Origin: Roseateles saccharophilus | GTDB lineage: Bacteria; Pseudomonadota; Gammaproteobacteria; Burkholderiales; Burkholderiaceae_C | Direction: 5' to 3' | DNA length: 64,000 bases | Assembly: GCF_004342485.1 (NCBI RefSeq) | Contig: NZ_SMBU01000017.1 | Coordinates: forward strand, 1-64,000 | Part shown: positions 1-8,804 of the stretch, piece by piece | Numbering within the stretch: the stretch's first letter is position 1 | Layout: each line of letters begins with the position of its first letter | The notes under the pieces: generated by a model | Told to the model about the DNA's origin: nothing | The model's database searches: none | Seen by the model: the letters and a program-made list of their open reading frames with translations, nothing else | Made by a program: the position numbers and the translations under genes

Positions 1-225
1 TCATGACGGCGCTGCCGTTCGCCTTGTAGCGCAACAACACCATCGTTTCTTCGCGAACGCCGGGCGCGGTCATGGGCCTGGGATGCTCTCAAGAACGAAC
101 CGCACCGAGCTCGATGCCTTCCTGCACGACAGACGCCCAACGCGCCGCCAACCTCTCCAGCAAGGGAACTTCGAGACACTGATCGCCTGATCAGCCGGCT
201 TGGAACGACTCGAAGCAACTACCTA
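1..225. other. Window edge, no confident gene
   Basis: A minus-strand reading frame opens with ATG at 73 and runs off the left edge (24 codons visible). An open plus-strand frame, open from the left edge, ends with TGA near 192. Neither resembles a family I recognise. The minus-strand frame could be the 5' end of a gene lying mostly outside the window. Confidence 0.25.
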
Positions 226-3069
226 TCACGATGATCCCGCACCGACATGCGCTGGCGCCGATTCAACGGCTGCTATCCGGAAATCGTTCCGCCCCGCGCG
301 TTTCGCTGCGTAGAGCAGGCTGTCTGCCAGCTTGATCAGCTGCGCGCTATCGACATCAGGCTGGCCGGCATAGACCGCCACGCCGATGCTTGTCGTGATG
401 CTGACTGTGCCGCTCTCGAGAATGAACGGGGCTCGCATCGCCTCGACGAGATTCCGTGGAATCGCCGAAGCGTCGGTCTCCGCCGCCAATCCTTCGACGA
501 TGACGGCAAATTCGTCGCCACCAGGGCGTGCAATGATGTCGTTGGCACGCAAGCTCTTGATGAGCCGCCCTGCGAAGCCCCGCAACAGCATGTCCCCGAC
601 CTGATGGCCCAGCGTGTCATTGACCTGCTTGAAGCCATCAACGTCCAGCATCATCAGCGCCATCATGCCCTTGGTTTCCCGGCTGCGCTCGAAGACCATC
701 TTCCCGCGTTGCAAGAGACCGGACCGATTGAGCAGGCCTGTCAGGCTGTCCAGTTGACTCAGCTCGATAAGCCGGCGCTCTTCCAGCTTCTGGCGGGTCG
801 TGTCCAGGACGATGGCGACGAAGCCGGATACCGTGCCGTCATCGGAAGTTTGGGGTACATATGTCGCCCGGTAGCAGCGATAGCCTTCCTGCGTCGTGAT
901 CTCGCTGTCGAAGCTCAGCGTCTCGCCGGCCAATGCGCGAGTGATGTAGTGGGCGACCTGACCATACGCGCCATCGCCGAGAACTTCCCGCACCGTTTTG
1001 CCGAGAAGTTCGGCGCGCGGCATGCCAAACGTGGCCTCGTAGGCAGGATTGACAAATCGATAGCGCTCCTCGTTGTCGATGAATGACACCCGCATGGGGA
1101 TGCGGTCAGTGACACTCTGCAGCCTGTGCTCGCTCTGACGAAGCGCCTGCTCCGTGAGTTTGCGCTTCGTGATATTGCGCGACGAGGCGAACAGGTAACG
1201 CTCCCCGTCCCAGTCGATGGGGCCGACGCTGACCTCCACGTCAAAGCTGGTGCCGTCCTTTCTCCGGTGCCGGGTCTCGAAGGTGGTCGGCAGCCTGTTC
1301 TCGAGCCTGGCTTGGACGACGAACTCCACCCGCTCGGGCTGCAGGTCCGCGTCCCAATCACTGATTCGCTTTCCGATCAACTCGTCCCGTGAGTAGCCGA
1401 GCATTTGGCAGAACGAATCGCTCACCTCGACGAGTCTTCCATGGACGTCGATGATGTGCGTGCCGTCGCTCGAATTGCGCAGGAACATGGCGGTCTTGCG
1501 GCTCTCCCGCTCAAGCTGCTCCGTGCGGTCCCGAATGACCGTCTCGGTCCGTTCCGTGTAGCCGGTGGACAAGAGCAGAAGCGCGCCCAGCAAGCCGGTG
1601 CCGAAGAGGCATCCCGCCAGCAACATCAGGCTCTGCCAGCTCTTGTGTTCGGCGAGGTATCGGCCGGTCGGCGTCGCGGCGAGCTGATAGGTTCGCCCTC
1701 CGAAATGCAACTCCCGAGAGCGCGAATTGGCGCTGATCGGCGCGTCAGCCTGCCCGAAGACGGTCATGTGTTCGGCCAGATCGTCGACATGGAGGTCGAG
1801 GGCCGCCGCCTCCGAGGGCAGGCTCTTGCTTACGAAGTCTCCCAGGCGAAGTACGGACAACACCAGGTCCGGGCACTCGCTGTCGGCTTGGACAGCCCGG
1901 ACCAGGATGAGCCCCTTCTGCTTGTGCTGTTCCTGGACCAGTTCGATGGGAGAACTGGCGACCGCCTGCCCGCTCTTCAAGGCCAGGACGACCGCTTCGC
2001 GCCTCACAGCGTTGGATGCCAGATCGAATCCGACGGCGGCTTGATTGCCGGCCAAGGGTTCAACATAGGCGACAGGGAAGTACCGATCCCGCCGGGCCGA
2101 CCGCACCAGCGTCCCGGCGGCCGTGCGATCCTTGATCTGGAAGCCGGGCATATCCCGCGCCTCGCGGGCCTCGAAAGCGGCGCGCGCCGCGTCGTTCACG
2201 CAGGGCACCCATTCCACGGCGGCGACTTCAGGGGTTTTGGCGAGCGTGGTACTCGCAAAGCGGCGAAATTCGTCTCGAGTCACCTCGCCACGGGCGGCGT
2301 GAGACATGAACGCCGCCAATTCCTCGACAACGAACTCCTGGCCTGCAAGATGGGTTTGCAATTCGTCGGCGGTTCGCTCCGTCGCCAGCTGGAATTCCTT
2401 TAGCGATTGTTCTTGCTCCCACCCGACAGTCTTCAGATAGACCGCCACGCACAAGCCGATGCTGATCAGGACGGGCAGGCCAACTGCCAAGCGACGCCGC
2501 CGCCAGAGTGGTCGTGGATGGCCGATGAAGAGCAGCGTCAGCGGCAGGCAAAGCACGACCCCCAGGGTGTCGCCGATCCACCAAGTCAACCAATCCGGCC
2601 CCAGAGCTTGAACGCTTTCCGCGCCGACGAAGAGCAACGCCGCGAGCGACAACGAGGCACTGGTCAAACAGACGATGGGGGCGCCGAGCAAGAACAGCAG
2701 CACGGAGGACGCGGTGTCGAAACGCGAGTCGCTATCCAAAAACCTGCGCAGGCCAAGCCTTCCCACCACGACCTGCGCCGTCGATCCCATGGCGATCGAC
2801 AAGGGCGCGGCGATGTCCAGCCCAATCGGTTGGCCACGTGACAAGTCGAGCCAGGCATTGAGCAACAAGGACCCGAAAAACACGCCCGGCAAGACTCGCA
2901 GGCCGTAAGCCAGGACGAATGCGAGAGCGATTCCGGCAGGAGGAAAGATCGCAGACGCATAGCTGGGCGGAAGCGCAAGCAACAGAGCCACCCGGCCACT
3001 GATGGCGTAAACGAGGGCAAGGAGTACGGCATGGCCCACCGACCAGGAGCGGGGCAGTGGCTCATTCAT
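226..3069 (-). CDS. Membrane diguanylate cyclase (MASE1-CHASE-PAS-PAS-GGDEF)
   Basis: Likely makes the second messenger cyclic di-GMP from two GTP. The 947-residue protein starts with a hydrophobic MASE1 sensor (about residues 8-250), followed by a periplasmic CHASE-like domain (about 255-430), a further membrane segment near 480-500, two PAS domains (about 530-650 and 655-780) and a C-terminal GGDEF domain. The catalytic motif is an intact GGDEF at about 850-854. It is preceded by an RxxD (RAND) five residues upstream, the usual product-inhibition site, so the enzyme should be active and feedback inhibited. No EAL domain is present. The frame stays open 38 codons further upstream, but the ATG at 3069 is preferred because MASE1 begins directly after it. 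It stands alone; the signal sensed cannot be read from sequence. Confidence 0.9.
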   Translation of the reverse strand: MNEPLPRSWSVGHAVLLALVYAISGRVALLLALPPSYASAIFPPAGIALAFVLAYGLRVLPGVFFGSLLLNAWLDLSRGQPIGLDIAAPLSIAMGSTAQVVVGRLGLRRFLDSDSRFDTASSVLLFLLGAPIVCLTSASLSLAALLFVGAESVQALGPDWLTWWIGDTLGVVLCLPLTLLFIGHPRPLWRRRRLAVGLPVLISIGLCVAVYLKTVGWEQEQSLKEFQLATERTADELQTHLAGQEFVVEELAAFMSHAARGEVTRDEFRRFASTTLAKTPEVAAVEWVPCVNDAARAAFEAREARDMPGFQIKDRTAAGTLVRSARRDRYFPVAYVEPLAGNQAAVGFDLASNAVRREAVVLALKSGQAVASSPIELVQEQHKQKGLILVRAVQADSECPDLVLSVLRLGDFVSKSLPSEAAALDLHVDDLAEHMTVFGQADAPISANSRSRELHFGGRTYQLAATPTGRYLAEHKSWQSLMLLAGCLFGTGLLGALLLLSTGYTERTETVIRDRTEQLERESRKTAMFLRNSSDGTHIIDVHGRLVEVSDSFCQMLGYSRDELIGKRISDWDADLQPERVEFVVQARLENRLPTTFETRHRRKDGTSFDVEVSVGPIDWDGERYLFASSRNITKRKLTEQALRQSEHRLQSVTDRIPMRVSFIDNEERYRFVNPAYEATFGMPRAELLGKTVREVLGDGAYGQVAHYITRALAGETLSFDSEITTQEGYRCYRATYVPQTSDDGTVSGFVAIVLDTTRQKLEERRLIELSQLDSLTGLLNRSGLLQRGKMVFERSRETKGMMALMMLDVDGFKQVNDTLGHQVGDMLLRGFAGRLIKSLRANDIIARPGGDEFAVIVEGLAAETDASAIPRNLVEAMRAPFILESGTVSITTSIGVAVYAGQPDVDSAQLIKLADSLLYAAKRAGRNDFRIAAVESAPAHVGAGSS

Positions 3070-3394
3070 TTGGCTAAGGTGCAGATTGACGGTTGATTTT
3101 TTTAAAAAATGCCGGCGCAGTGTCGCCCGTGATGTGACCAACCCGTGCCTGAAACCAGACAGGGTCATCCAACAACATCTCATGACCTTGGCTGATGCTC
3201 ATATTTTTGACGATGCTCTTGATGGTGTCAGCGGGTCGTGGGGCGGGCAAGCTGCTCGAGCAGCTGGGGCGGCGCCACGCCGCAATCGAGCGCCCTCCAA
3301 AAAGGCAAACCCGAAGCCAAACGGCAACCGTTGATCGATGGAGTTTGAGGTTGACCCGAAATGCCTACACAGTGCCTACATGGCTCGCACAAAG
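3070..3394. other. Intergenic region, nothing recognised
   Basis: About 325 bases between the diguanylate cyclase start and the tRNA terminator. Short plus-strand frames exist but resemble no known protein and one reads straight through the tRNA. A short direct repeat (TGCCTACA twice near 3362-3380) is visible. The position beside a tRNA 3' end is a common integration site, but no integrase is seen. Confidence 0.4.
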
Positions 3395-3422
3395 CAAAAA
3401 GCCAACCCCGAAGAGTTGGCTT
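3395..3422 (-). terminator. Rho-independent terminator after the tRNA
   Basis: On the minus strand an 8-bp stem (AAGCCAAC/GTTGGCTT, arms at 3415-3422 and 3399-3406) is followed by a T-rich run. It lies about 17 bases downstream of the CCA end of the minus-strand tRNA and would end its transcript. Confidence 0.75.
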
Positions 3423-3438
3423 AAGTGCTTGATTTATT

Positions 3439-3515
3439 TGGTAGGCCGTATTGGACTTGAACCAATGACCAAAGGATTATGAGTCCTCTGCTCTGACCAA
3501 CTGAGCTAACGGCCC
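3439..3515 (-). tRNA. tRNA with CAU anticodon (Met elongator or Ile2)
   Basis: A 77-base cloverleaf with encoded CCA. It has a 7-bp acceptor stem whose first pair is G1-U72, a D arm GCTC/GAGC, an anticodon loop CTCATAA (anticodon CAT) and a T arm with loop TTCAAGT. The body (TTAGCTCAG, GACTCATAATC, GGTTCAAGTCC) resembles bacterial Ile2 tRNAs, whose C34 becomes lysidine and reads AUA, at least as much as elongator Met. Identity cannot be settled by the anticodon alone. Confidence 0.93.
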
Positions 3516-3550
3516 CCGGAGGGAAGGCGCGGATTCTAGTCAGCGCTGGT

Positions 3551-4558
3551 TCAACGTTGAGAAAGCGCCTGCCCCACCATGCGCGAGGTGATGTCGACGA
3601 TCTGGATCATGCGGTCGTAGGCCATGCGCGTCGGGCCGATGACGCCCAGCGTGCCGACGACCTGGCCGTCGACCTCGTAGGGCGCGCTGACGATGGACAG
3701 TTCCTCGTAGGGCACGACCTGGCTTTCGCCGCCGATGTAGATGCGCACGCCCTCGGCGCGGCTGGAAGTGTCGAGCAGGCGCATCAGCTGGGTCTTCTGC
3801 TCGAACAGGTCGAACAGGCGGCGCAGTGACCCCAAGTCGTGGCTGAAGTCCTGCACGGTCAGCAGGTTGCGCTCGCCGGAGACGACGACCTGGTCGTCCT
3901 GCTGGGCCATGGCCTCGGTGCCGACCTGCACGGCCACGCTCATCAGGCCGGCGATCTCGCCACGCAGCGCATCCACTTCCGAACGCAGGCGCTCGCGCAC
4001 GGCCTCCAGCGTCAGGCCCGCATAGCCGGCGTTGAGGCGGTTGCTGGCCTCGGCCAACTCGGCCTGGCTCAGGTCCTGGGGCGTGAAGATGACGCGGTTC
4101 TGCACGTCGCCGTCGGGCGACACGAGGATGACGAGCACGCGGCGCTCGCCCAGGCGCAGGAACTCGATGTGATGGAAGACGCTGGGCTTCTTGGGCGCCG
4201 TGACGACACCGACGAAGTTGGACAGGCTGGACAGCAGTTGGGCCGCGCTGGCGATGACGCGCTGCGGCTGGTCGGGCTGCAGCGGCACCGCATCGACGCT
4301 GACCAGGCTGGGCTGGGCCGTCAGCATGGTGTCGACGAAGAGGCGGTAGCCGCGCGCCGTCGGGATGCGGCCGGCGCTGGTGTGGGGGCTGGCGATGAGG
4401 CCGAGCTCTTCCAGGTCGGCCATCACATTGCGGATGGTCGCGGGGCTGAGCTCCAGGCCCGAGGCCTTGGACAGCGTGCGCGAGCCCACCGGCTGGCCGT
4501 CGGCGATATAGCGTTCGACCAGGGTTTTCAGCAGGGATTTGGATCGCTCGTCGAGCAT
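3551..4558 (-). CDS. hrcA: Heat-inducible transcription repressor HrcA
   Basis: 335 residues, the usual HrcA length. HrcA binds CIRCE operators and represses groESL and sometimes dnaK operons, with activity tuned by GroEL. The N-terminal winged helix is recognisable by the segments [13 protein letters not shown] and [16 protein letters not shown] (residues about 5-60), followed by the GAF-like regulatory region. No CIRCE sequence and no chaperone gene is seen in this window, so its targets lie elsewhere. It is divergent from nadK across an intergenic region holding a tandem hairpin repeat. Divergent hrcA/nadK-recN is common in betaproteobacteria. Confidence 0.95.
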   Translation of the reverse strand: MLDERSKSLLKTLVERYIADGQPVGSRTLSKASGLELSPATIRNVMADLEELGLIASPHTSAGRIPTARGYRLFVDTMLTAQPSLVSVDAVPLQPDQPQRVIASAAQLLSSLSNFVGVVTAPKKPSVFHHIEFLRLGERRVLVILVSPDGDVQNRVIFTPQDLSQAELAEASNRLNAGYAGLTLEAVRERLRSEVDALRGEIAGLMSVAVQVGTEAMAQQDDQVVVSGERNLLTVQDFSHDLGSLRRLFDLFEQKTQLMRLLDTSSRAEGVRIYIGGESQVVPYEELSIVSAPYEVDGQVVGTLGVIGPTRMAYDRMIQIVDITSRMVGQALSQR

Positions 4559-4574
4559 GGAGCAATCTTATGTC

Positions 4575-4678
4575 TTGCGTGCCAGACCGCCCGAGCGGAG
4601 CGAGTAGCTCTGGCACCAACTGATCAAAACTTGCGTGCCGGACCGCCCGAGCGCAGCGAGTAGCTCTGGCGCCGACTG
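4575..4678. repeat. Two tandem copies of a 48-base hairpin-forming repeat
   Basis: Copies start at 4575 and 4631 (56-base period) and match at 44 of 48 positions. Each begins TTGCGTGCC and ends ACTGA. The ends of each copy pair: GCCAGA/TCTGGC in copy 1, and GCCGGA/TCTGGC in copy 2 with a G-T pair, so pairing is kept. They fill the hrcA-nadK divergent promoter region. Part of the core (GGACCGCCC) recurs near 7313 beside another hairpin element. Confidence 0.75.
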
Positions 4679-4738
4679 ACTCTGAAACACCCCCGTTTCT
4701 CCTGGGAGAGGCGATACCCCTGTGGTGTAATTTGCCGC

Positions 4739-5605
4739 ATGGCCAAGCGCTTCAGACATGTCGCCATCGTGGGCAAGCATCAGGCGCCTGGCATCAAGCC
4801 GGTGCTGCAGGAGATTGCCCAGTTTTTGTGCGGCCAGGGCCTGGATGTCTCGCTGGACTCCGACACCGCGCTGAACACCGGCCTAACCGACTACGACGCG
4901 CTGTCCCATGACGAGCTCGGCCGCGTCTGCGACCTGGCCGTGGTCGTCGGCGGCGACGGCACGATGCTGGGCTTCGCCCGCGAGATGGCGCCCTATGGCA
5001 TCCCGCTGCTGGGCATCAACCAGGGGCGGCTGGGCTTCATCACCGACATCCCGACCGAGCGCTGGCGCGAATCGCTGGCGCCGGTGCTGGCCGGAGACTA
5101 CGAGGTCGAGTCGCGCGCAATGCTGGAAGGTGCCGTGCTGCGCGACGGCGAAGCCATCTTCACGGGCCTGGCGCTCAACGATGTCGTCGTCAGCCGCGGC
5201 GCGACGGCCGGCATGGTGGAGCTGAAGATCGAGGTCGGCGAGCAGTTCGTCGCCAATATGCGAGCCGACGGCCTCATCGTCGCCTCGCCCACCGGCTCCA
5301 CCGCCTATGCGCTGTCGGCCGGCGGGCCGCTGCTGCACCCCAGCATCGCGGGCTGGCTGCTGGTGCCCATCGCGCCGCACACCCTGTCCAACCGGCCCAT
5401 CGTGCTGCCCGACAGCGGCGAGGTGCGCATGGAGATCGTCGCCGGCCGCGACGCGTCGGTGAACTTCGACATGCAGAGCCTCGCCAGCCTGCTGCACGGC
5501 GACACCATCACCGTGCGCCGCAGCCAGCACCAGGTGCGCTTCCTGCACCCCAAGGGCTGGAGCTATTACGCGACGCTGCGTCGCAAGCTCCGCTGGTACC
5601 TCTGA
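4739..5605 (+). CDS. nadK: NAD kinase
   Basis: 288 residues. Phosphorylates NAD to NADP in the cytoplasm. The signature GGDGT is at residues 71-75 (catalytic Asp 73), followed by the conserved NQGRLGF segment near 100 and the [15 protein letters not shown] segment near 183-197. Start ATG 4739. It is followed by recN after 13 bases, so the two are probably cotranscribed, as in many betaproteobacteria. Confidence 0.96.
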   Translation: MAKRFRHVAIVGKHQAPGIKPVLQEIAQFLCGQGLDVSLDSDTALNTGLTDYDALSHDELGRVCDLAVVVGGDGTMLGFAREMAPYGIPLLGINQGRLGFITDIPTERWRESLAPVLAGDYEVESRAMLEGAVLRDGEAIFTGLALNDVVVSRGATAGMVELKIEVGEQFVANMRADGLIVASPTGSTAYALSAGGPLLHPSIAGWLLVPIAPHTLSNRPIVLPDSGEVRMEIVAGRDASVNFDMQSLASLLHGDTITVRRSQHQVRFLHPKGWSYYATLRRKLRWYL

Positions 5606-5618
5606 TCCTTTGTAGACC

Positions 5619-7304
5619 ATGCTGCGGCACCTCAGCCTCAAGGACTTCGTCATCGTCCCGGTCCTCGAACTCGATTTCGAGGCCGGCTTTGCAGTGCTGA
5701 CCGGCGAGACCGGCGCCGGCAAGTCCATCCTCATCGATGCGCTGCAGCTGGCCCTGGGCGGCCGCGGCGACGCCGGCGTCGTGCGCGAGGGCGCGGCCCG
5801 GGCCGAGATCTGCGCCGAGTTCGACACGCCGGCCCATCTGCGCGGCTGGCTGGACGAGGCGGGCTTCGAGCCCGACGACGCGCTGCTGCTGCGCCGCGTC
5901 ATCGACGCCGCCGGAAAAAGCCGGGCCTGGATCAACGGCGGCGCCGCCACGCTGACCCAGCTGCGCGAGCTGGCCGACCATCTGCTGGACATCCACGGCC
6001 AGCATGCCTGGCAGGGCCTGACCCGCCCGGCCGCCGTGCGCGAGCTGCTGGACGGTTTCGCCGGCCTCGACAGCGCGCCGCTGGCCCGCGCCCACGCGGC
6101 CTGGAAGCAGGCCGCCGATACGCTGCAGAAGGCCCGCGGCCTGCAGGCCGAGGCTCAGCGCGAACGCGAGCGCCTGGCCTGGCAGATCGGCGAGCTGGAC
6201 GGCCTCGCGCCGGCCGAAGGCGAGTGGGCGGAGCTGAACGCCGAGCACGAGCGCCTGTCGCACGGCCAGTCGTTGATCGACGCGGCCAAGTCGGCGCTGA
6301 ACGCGCTGGACGATGCCGAGCCCAGCGCCCAGTCGCTGGCCGGGCAGGCGCTGGACCTGCTCGAACGCGTGCTCGACTTTGATGCCCGCCTGCTGCCCGC
6401 CGTGCAGGCCCTGCGCGACGCGCAGGCCCAGCTGCAGGACGCCAGCCACACGCTGGCCACCTATCTGCACAAGACCGACCTCGACCCCGACCGCCTGGCC
6501 GAGCTGGACGAGCGCGTGTCGGCCTGGATGACGCTGGCGCGCCGCTACCGCCGCCAACCGCAGGATCTGCCGGCCCTGCTGGCGCAGTGGCGGGCCGAAC
6601 TCGCGGCACTGGACGCCGCCAGCGACCCGGCCCGGCTCGAAGCCGCGCTGGCCGCCACGCGCCAGGCCTTCGACGCCGAGGCGCAGGCCGCCAGCCGCGC
6701 CCGCAAGAAGGCCGCGCCGCAGCTGGCCGCGGCCGTCACGGCCGCGATGCAGCAGCTCGGCATGGCCGGCGGCCGCTTCGACATCGCGCTGCAGCCGGCC
6801 GACGGGCCGCAAAGCTACGGAGCCGAGTCCGCCGAGTTCCTCGTCGCCGGCCACGCCGGCAGCACGCCGCGGCCGCTGGCCAAGGTGGCCTCGGGCGGCG
6901 AGCTGTCGCGCATCGCGCTGGCCATCGCCGTGACGAGCAGCCAGGCCGCATCGGCCCAGTCGCCCGGCACGCTGATCTTCGACGAGATCGATGTCGGCAT
7001 CGGCGGCGCCGTGGCCGAGACCGTGGGCCGGCTGATGAAGCAGCTGGGACGTGAACGCCAGGTCATGGCCGTCACCCACCTGCCCCAGGTCGCCGCCTGC
7101 GCGGACCGCCACCTCGTCGTCGCCAAGAGCTCGGCCGGTGGCGCCACGGCCAGCAGCGTCTCACCCGTGGCCGGCGAGGCCCGCGTGGCCGAGATCGCCC
7201 GCATGCTGGGCGGCGAGCACCTGTCCTCCACCAGCCTCGCCCATGCCGAGGAGATGCTGGCCGCGTCTGCCACGACGAGCAAGCCGAAGAAGGCCAGATC
7301 GTGA
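5619..7304 (+). CDS. recN: DNA repair protein RecN
   Basis: 561 residues. An SMC-like ATPase acting in double-strand-break repair. Walker A GETGAGKS is at residues 29-36, a long coiled-coil middle spans about 150-380, the ABC signature ASGGELSR lies near 425, and Walker B LIFDE is at 452-456. It follows nadK closely. The stop is followed by a hairpin-rich intergenic region before rapZ. Confidence 0.96.
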   Translation: MLRHLSLKDFVIVPVLELDFEAGFAVLTGETGAGKSILIDALQLALGGRGDAGVVREGAARAEICAEFDTPAHLRGWLDEAGFEPDDALLLRRVIDAAGKSRAWINGGAATLTQLRELADHLLDIHGQHAWQGLTRPAAVRELLDGFAGLDSAPLARAHAAWKQAADTLQKARGLQAEAQRERERLAWQIGELDGLAPAEGEWAELNAEHERLSHGQSLIDAAKSALNALDDAEPSAQSLAGQALDLLERVLDFDARLLPAVQALRDAQAQLQDASHTLATYLHKTDLDPDRLAELDERVSAWMTLARRYRRQPQDLPALLAQWRAELAALDAASDPARLEAALAATRQAFDAEAQAASRARKKAAPQLAAAVTAAMQQLGMAGGRFDIALQPADGPQSYGAESAEFLVAGHAGSTPRPLAKVASGGELSRIALAIAVTSSQAASAQSPGTLIFDEIDVGIGGAVAETVGRLMKQLGRERQVMAVTHLPQVAACADRHLVVAKSSAGGATASSVSPVAGEARVAEIARMLGGEHLSSTSLAHAEEMLAASATTSKPKKARS

Positions 7305-7330
7305 GCGCAGCGCCGGACCGCCCCAAGCAA

Positions 7331-7424
7331 GCTCGCTCCCGCTTGGCGGGAGTGAGCCCGGACACGGGATGCCCAGTGGGCATCCCGTGCCTGGCGAACG
7401 CCTGGCCGCGCCGTCGGCCGGGCA
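7331..7424 (+). repeat. Intergenic multi-hairpin element, copy E1
   Basis: Three stem-loops in a row. H0 is at 7331-7357 (12 bp, loop TTG, one G-T pair). H1 is at 7363-7389 (CACGGGATGCC pairing with its complement around CAGTG). H2 is at 7401-7422 (8 bp, loop CGCCGT, one T-G pair). H1 and H2 are joined by a linker reading GCCTGGCGAACG, which recurs in altered form in the copies at 10590-10680, 10758-10824 and 58179-58305. It lies in the recN-rapZ gap; whether it is an RNA element, a REP-like repeat or a processing site is unknown. Confidence 0.75.
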
Positions 7425-7449
7425 AGGCCGTAGGCCGAAGGGTGCACCA

Positions 7450-8364
7450 ATGACCGTGGAGCATGAACTGCAGGGCGACGTCGTGCTGCTGACCGGCATG
7501 TCCGGCGGCGGCAAGTCCGTGGCCATGCACGCGCTGGAGGATGCCGGCTATTTCTGCGTCGACAACCTGCCCGCCGAGCTGCTGCTGGACTTCCTGAGCC
7601 TGGAGCAGCAGCGCGGCGAGCGCCGCGTTGCCATCGCCGTGGACGTGCGCAGCGCCGGCTCGCTGCCGCTGATGCTGCCGTTGCTGAAGGACCTGCGCGG
7701 CCAGGGCGTGGCCGTGCGCTCCATCTTCCTGGACGCGAACAACGACGCGCTGGTGCGCCGCTTCTCCGAGACCCGCCGCCCCCACCCGCTGCGCATGGAC
7801 CGCGACACCAGCTTCGGCAGCCTGGAGGCCGGCGCCGAGGACGGCCACCGCGTGCTGCTGGAGGCCATCCAGCTGGAACGCGAGCTGCTGGGCGGGCTGA
7901 AGGCCGAGTCCACCGTCATCGACACCAGCCAGCTGCGCCCTGCCCAGCTGCGCGCCTGGCTGGCCGACCTCGTCGGCCCCAATGCCGGCAGCAAGCTGAC
8001 GCTGGTGTTCGAGAGCTTCGCCTTCAAGCACGGCGTGCCCAGCGATGCCGACTTCGTCTTCGACGTGCGCGTGCTGCCCAACCCCTACTACGACCGCGAG
8101 CTGCGCCCGCTCACCGGCCGCGACGCGCCCGTGGCGGCCTACCTCGCGGCCCAGCCCGAGGTCGGGCTGATGATGGGCCAGATCGCCGGTTTCCTGTCTC
8201 GTTGGTTGCCCAACTTCGCGGCCGACCAGCGCAGCTATCTGACCGTGGCCATAGGCTGCACCGGTGGCCAGCACCGCTCGGTCTACCTCGTCGAGATGCT
8301 GGTGCGCCAGTTCAGCCACCACGGCCATGTGCTCAAGCGTCACCGCGAGCTCGACGCAAGATAG
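7450..8364 (+). CDS. rapZ: RNase adapter protein RapZ (P-loop nucleotide-binding)
   Basis: 304 residues. In enterobacteria RapZ binds small RNAs and guides RNase E; more widely the family (YvcJ) is a nucleotide-binding regulator. The P-loop GMSGGGKS is at residues 16-23. The C-terminal region includes the conserved [13 protein letters not shown] segment near 270-282. The frame is open far upstream through recN, but ATG 7450 immediately precedes the family N-terminus. In many Burkholderiales rapZ sits beside hprK and mutY; here hprK is not seen and 6 kb separates it from mutY. Confidence 0.93.
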   Translation: MTVEHELQGDVVLLTGMSGGGKSVAMHALEDAGYFCVDNLPAELLLDFLSLEQQRGERRVAIAVDVRSAGSLPLMLPLLKDLRGQGVAVRSIFLDANNDALVRRFSETRRPHPLRMDRDTSFGSLEAGAEDGHRVLLEAIQLERELLGGLKAESTVIDTSQLRPAQLRAWLADLVGPNAGSKLTLVFESFAFKHGVPSDADFVFDVRVLPNPYYDRELRPLTGRDAPVAAYLAAQPEVGLMMGQIAGFLSRWLPNFAADQRSYLTVAIGCTGGQHRSVYLVEMLVRQFSHHGHVLKRHRELDAR

Positions 8365-8371
8365 AAGAAAA

Positions 8372-8395
8372 GTTCTAGACCAATGGTTCTAGAAC
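8372..8395. promoter_or_regulatory. Paired GTTCTAGA boxes before the BlaI-type gene, candidate operator
   Basis: GTTCTAGAC at 8372-8380 and the perfect 10-base palindrome GTTCTAGAAC at 8386-8395, 14 bases apart, end 4 bases before the ATG at 8400. BlaI-family repressors usually autoregulate through inverted repeats near their own promoter, so this is the best operator candidate. No Shine-Dalgarno sequence is seen before the ATG, so the message may be leaderless. Confidence 0.5.
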
Positions 8396-8399
8396 GCTT

Positions 8400-8804
8400 A
8401 TGCTGAACAGCATGAACGCAAGAACCGCCTTCACGGCGCGGCCCACCGCTGCCGAGCTGGACCTGCTGCAGGTGCTCTGGCGCCTCGGCCCTGCCGATGC
8501 CAAGACCGTGCACGAGGCCCTGCTGCCCGGGCGCCCCGACGCCACCTATGCCACCGTGCTGCGCCAGCTGCAGGTGATGCACGGCAAGGGCCTGCTCGAC
8601 CGTGACGAGAGCCTGCGCCCGCAGCGCTATGCACCGGTGCAGGCCCAGGACAAGCTGCAGCAGTCCCTCGTCAAGGACTTCATCGCCAAGGCCTTCGCGG
8701 GCTCGGGCAAGGCCCTGGTGCTGGCGGCCCTGAAGAACCACGTCAGCGCCAAGGAGCGCGCTAAAATCCGCCAGCTGCTGGCGAAGAACGGAGAGCAGCC
8801 ATGA
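8400..8804 (+). CDS. BlaI/MecI/CopY-family transcriptional repressor
   Basis: 134 residues. A winged-helix repressor of the penicillinase-repressor family. Recognisable segments are TAAELDLLQVLWRLGPADAKTV (cut here: residues about 16-37) and TVLRQLQVMHGKGLL (about 57-71), typical of the DNA-recognition part. In relatives the repressor is cleaved or released when a partner M56 membrane peptidase senses a beta-lactam. Here the next gene encodes exactly such a peptidase and overlaps it by 4 bases (ATGA). An alternative start is ATG 8412. Confidence 0.88.
   Translation: MLNSMNARTAFTARPTAAELDLLQVLWRLGPADAKTVHEALLPGRPDATYATVLRQLQVMHGKGLLDRDESLRPQRYAPVQAQDKLQQSLVKDFIAKAFAGSGKALVLAALKNHVSAKERAKIRQLLAKNGEQP

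Noticed and set aside
3086..3482. Plus-strand frames before the tRNA as integrase remnants
   Set aside because: One reads through the tRNA itself and none shows integrase motifs; position beside a tRNA alone is not enough.
4559..4738. CIRCE operator between hrcA and nadK
   Set aside because: The inverted repeats there do not match the TTAGCACTC type CIRCE arms; they belong to the tandem 48-base repeat.
5508..7112. Long antisense open frames over recN and in many other high-GC genes
   Set aside because: They mirror real genes in codon-position-biased DNA, show no recognisable domains and have low-complexity Arg/Ala/Gly-rich content.
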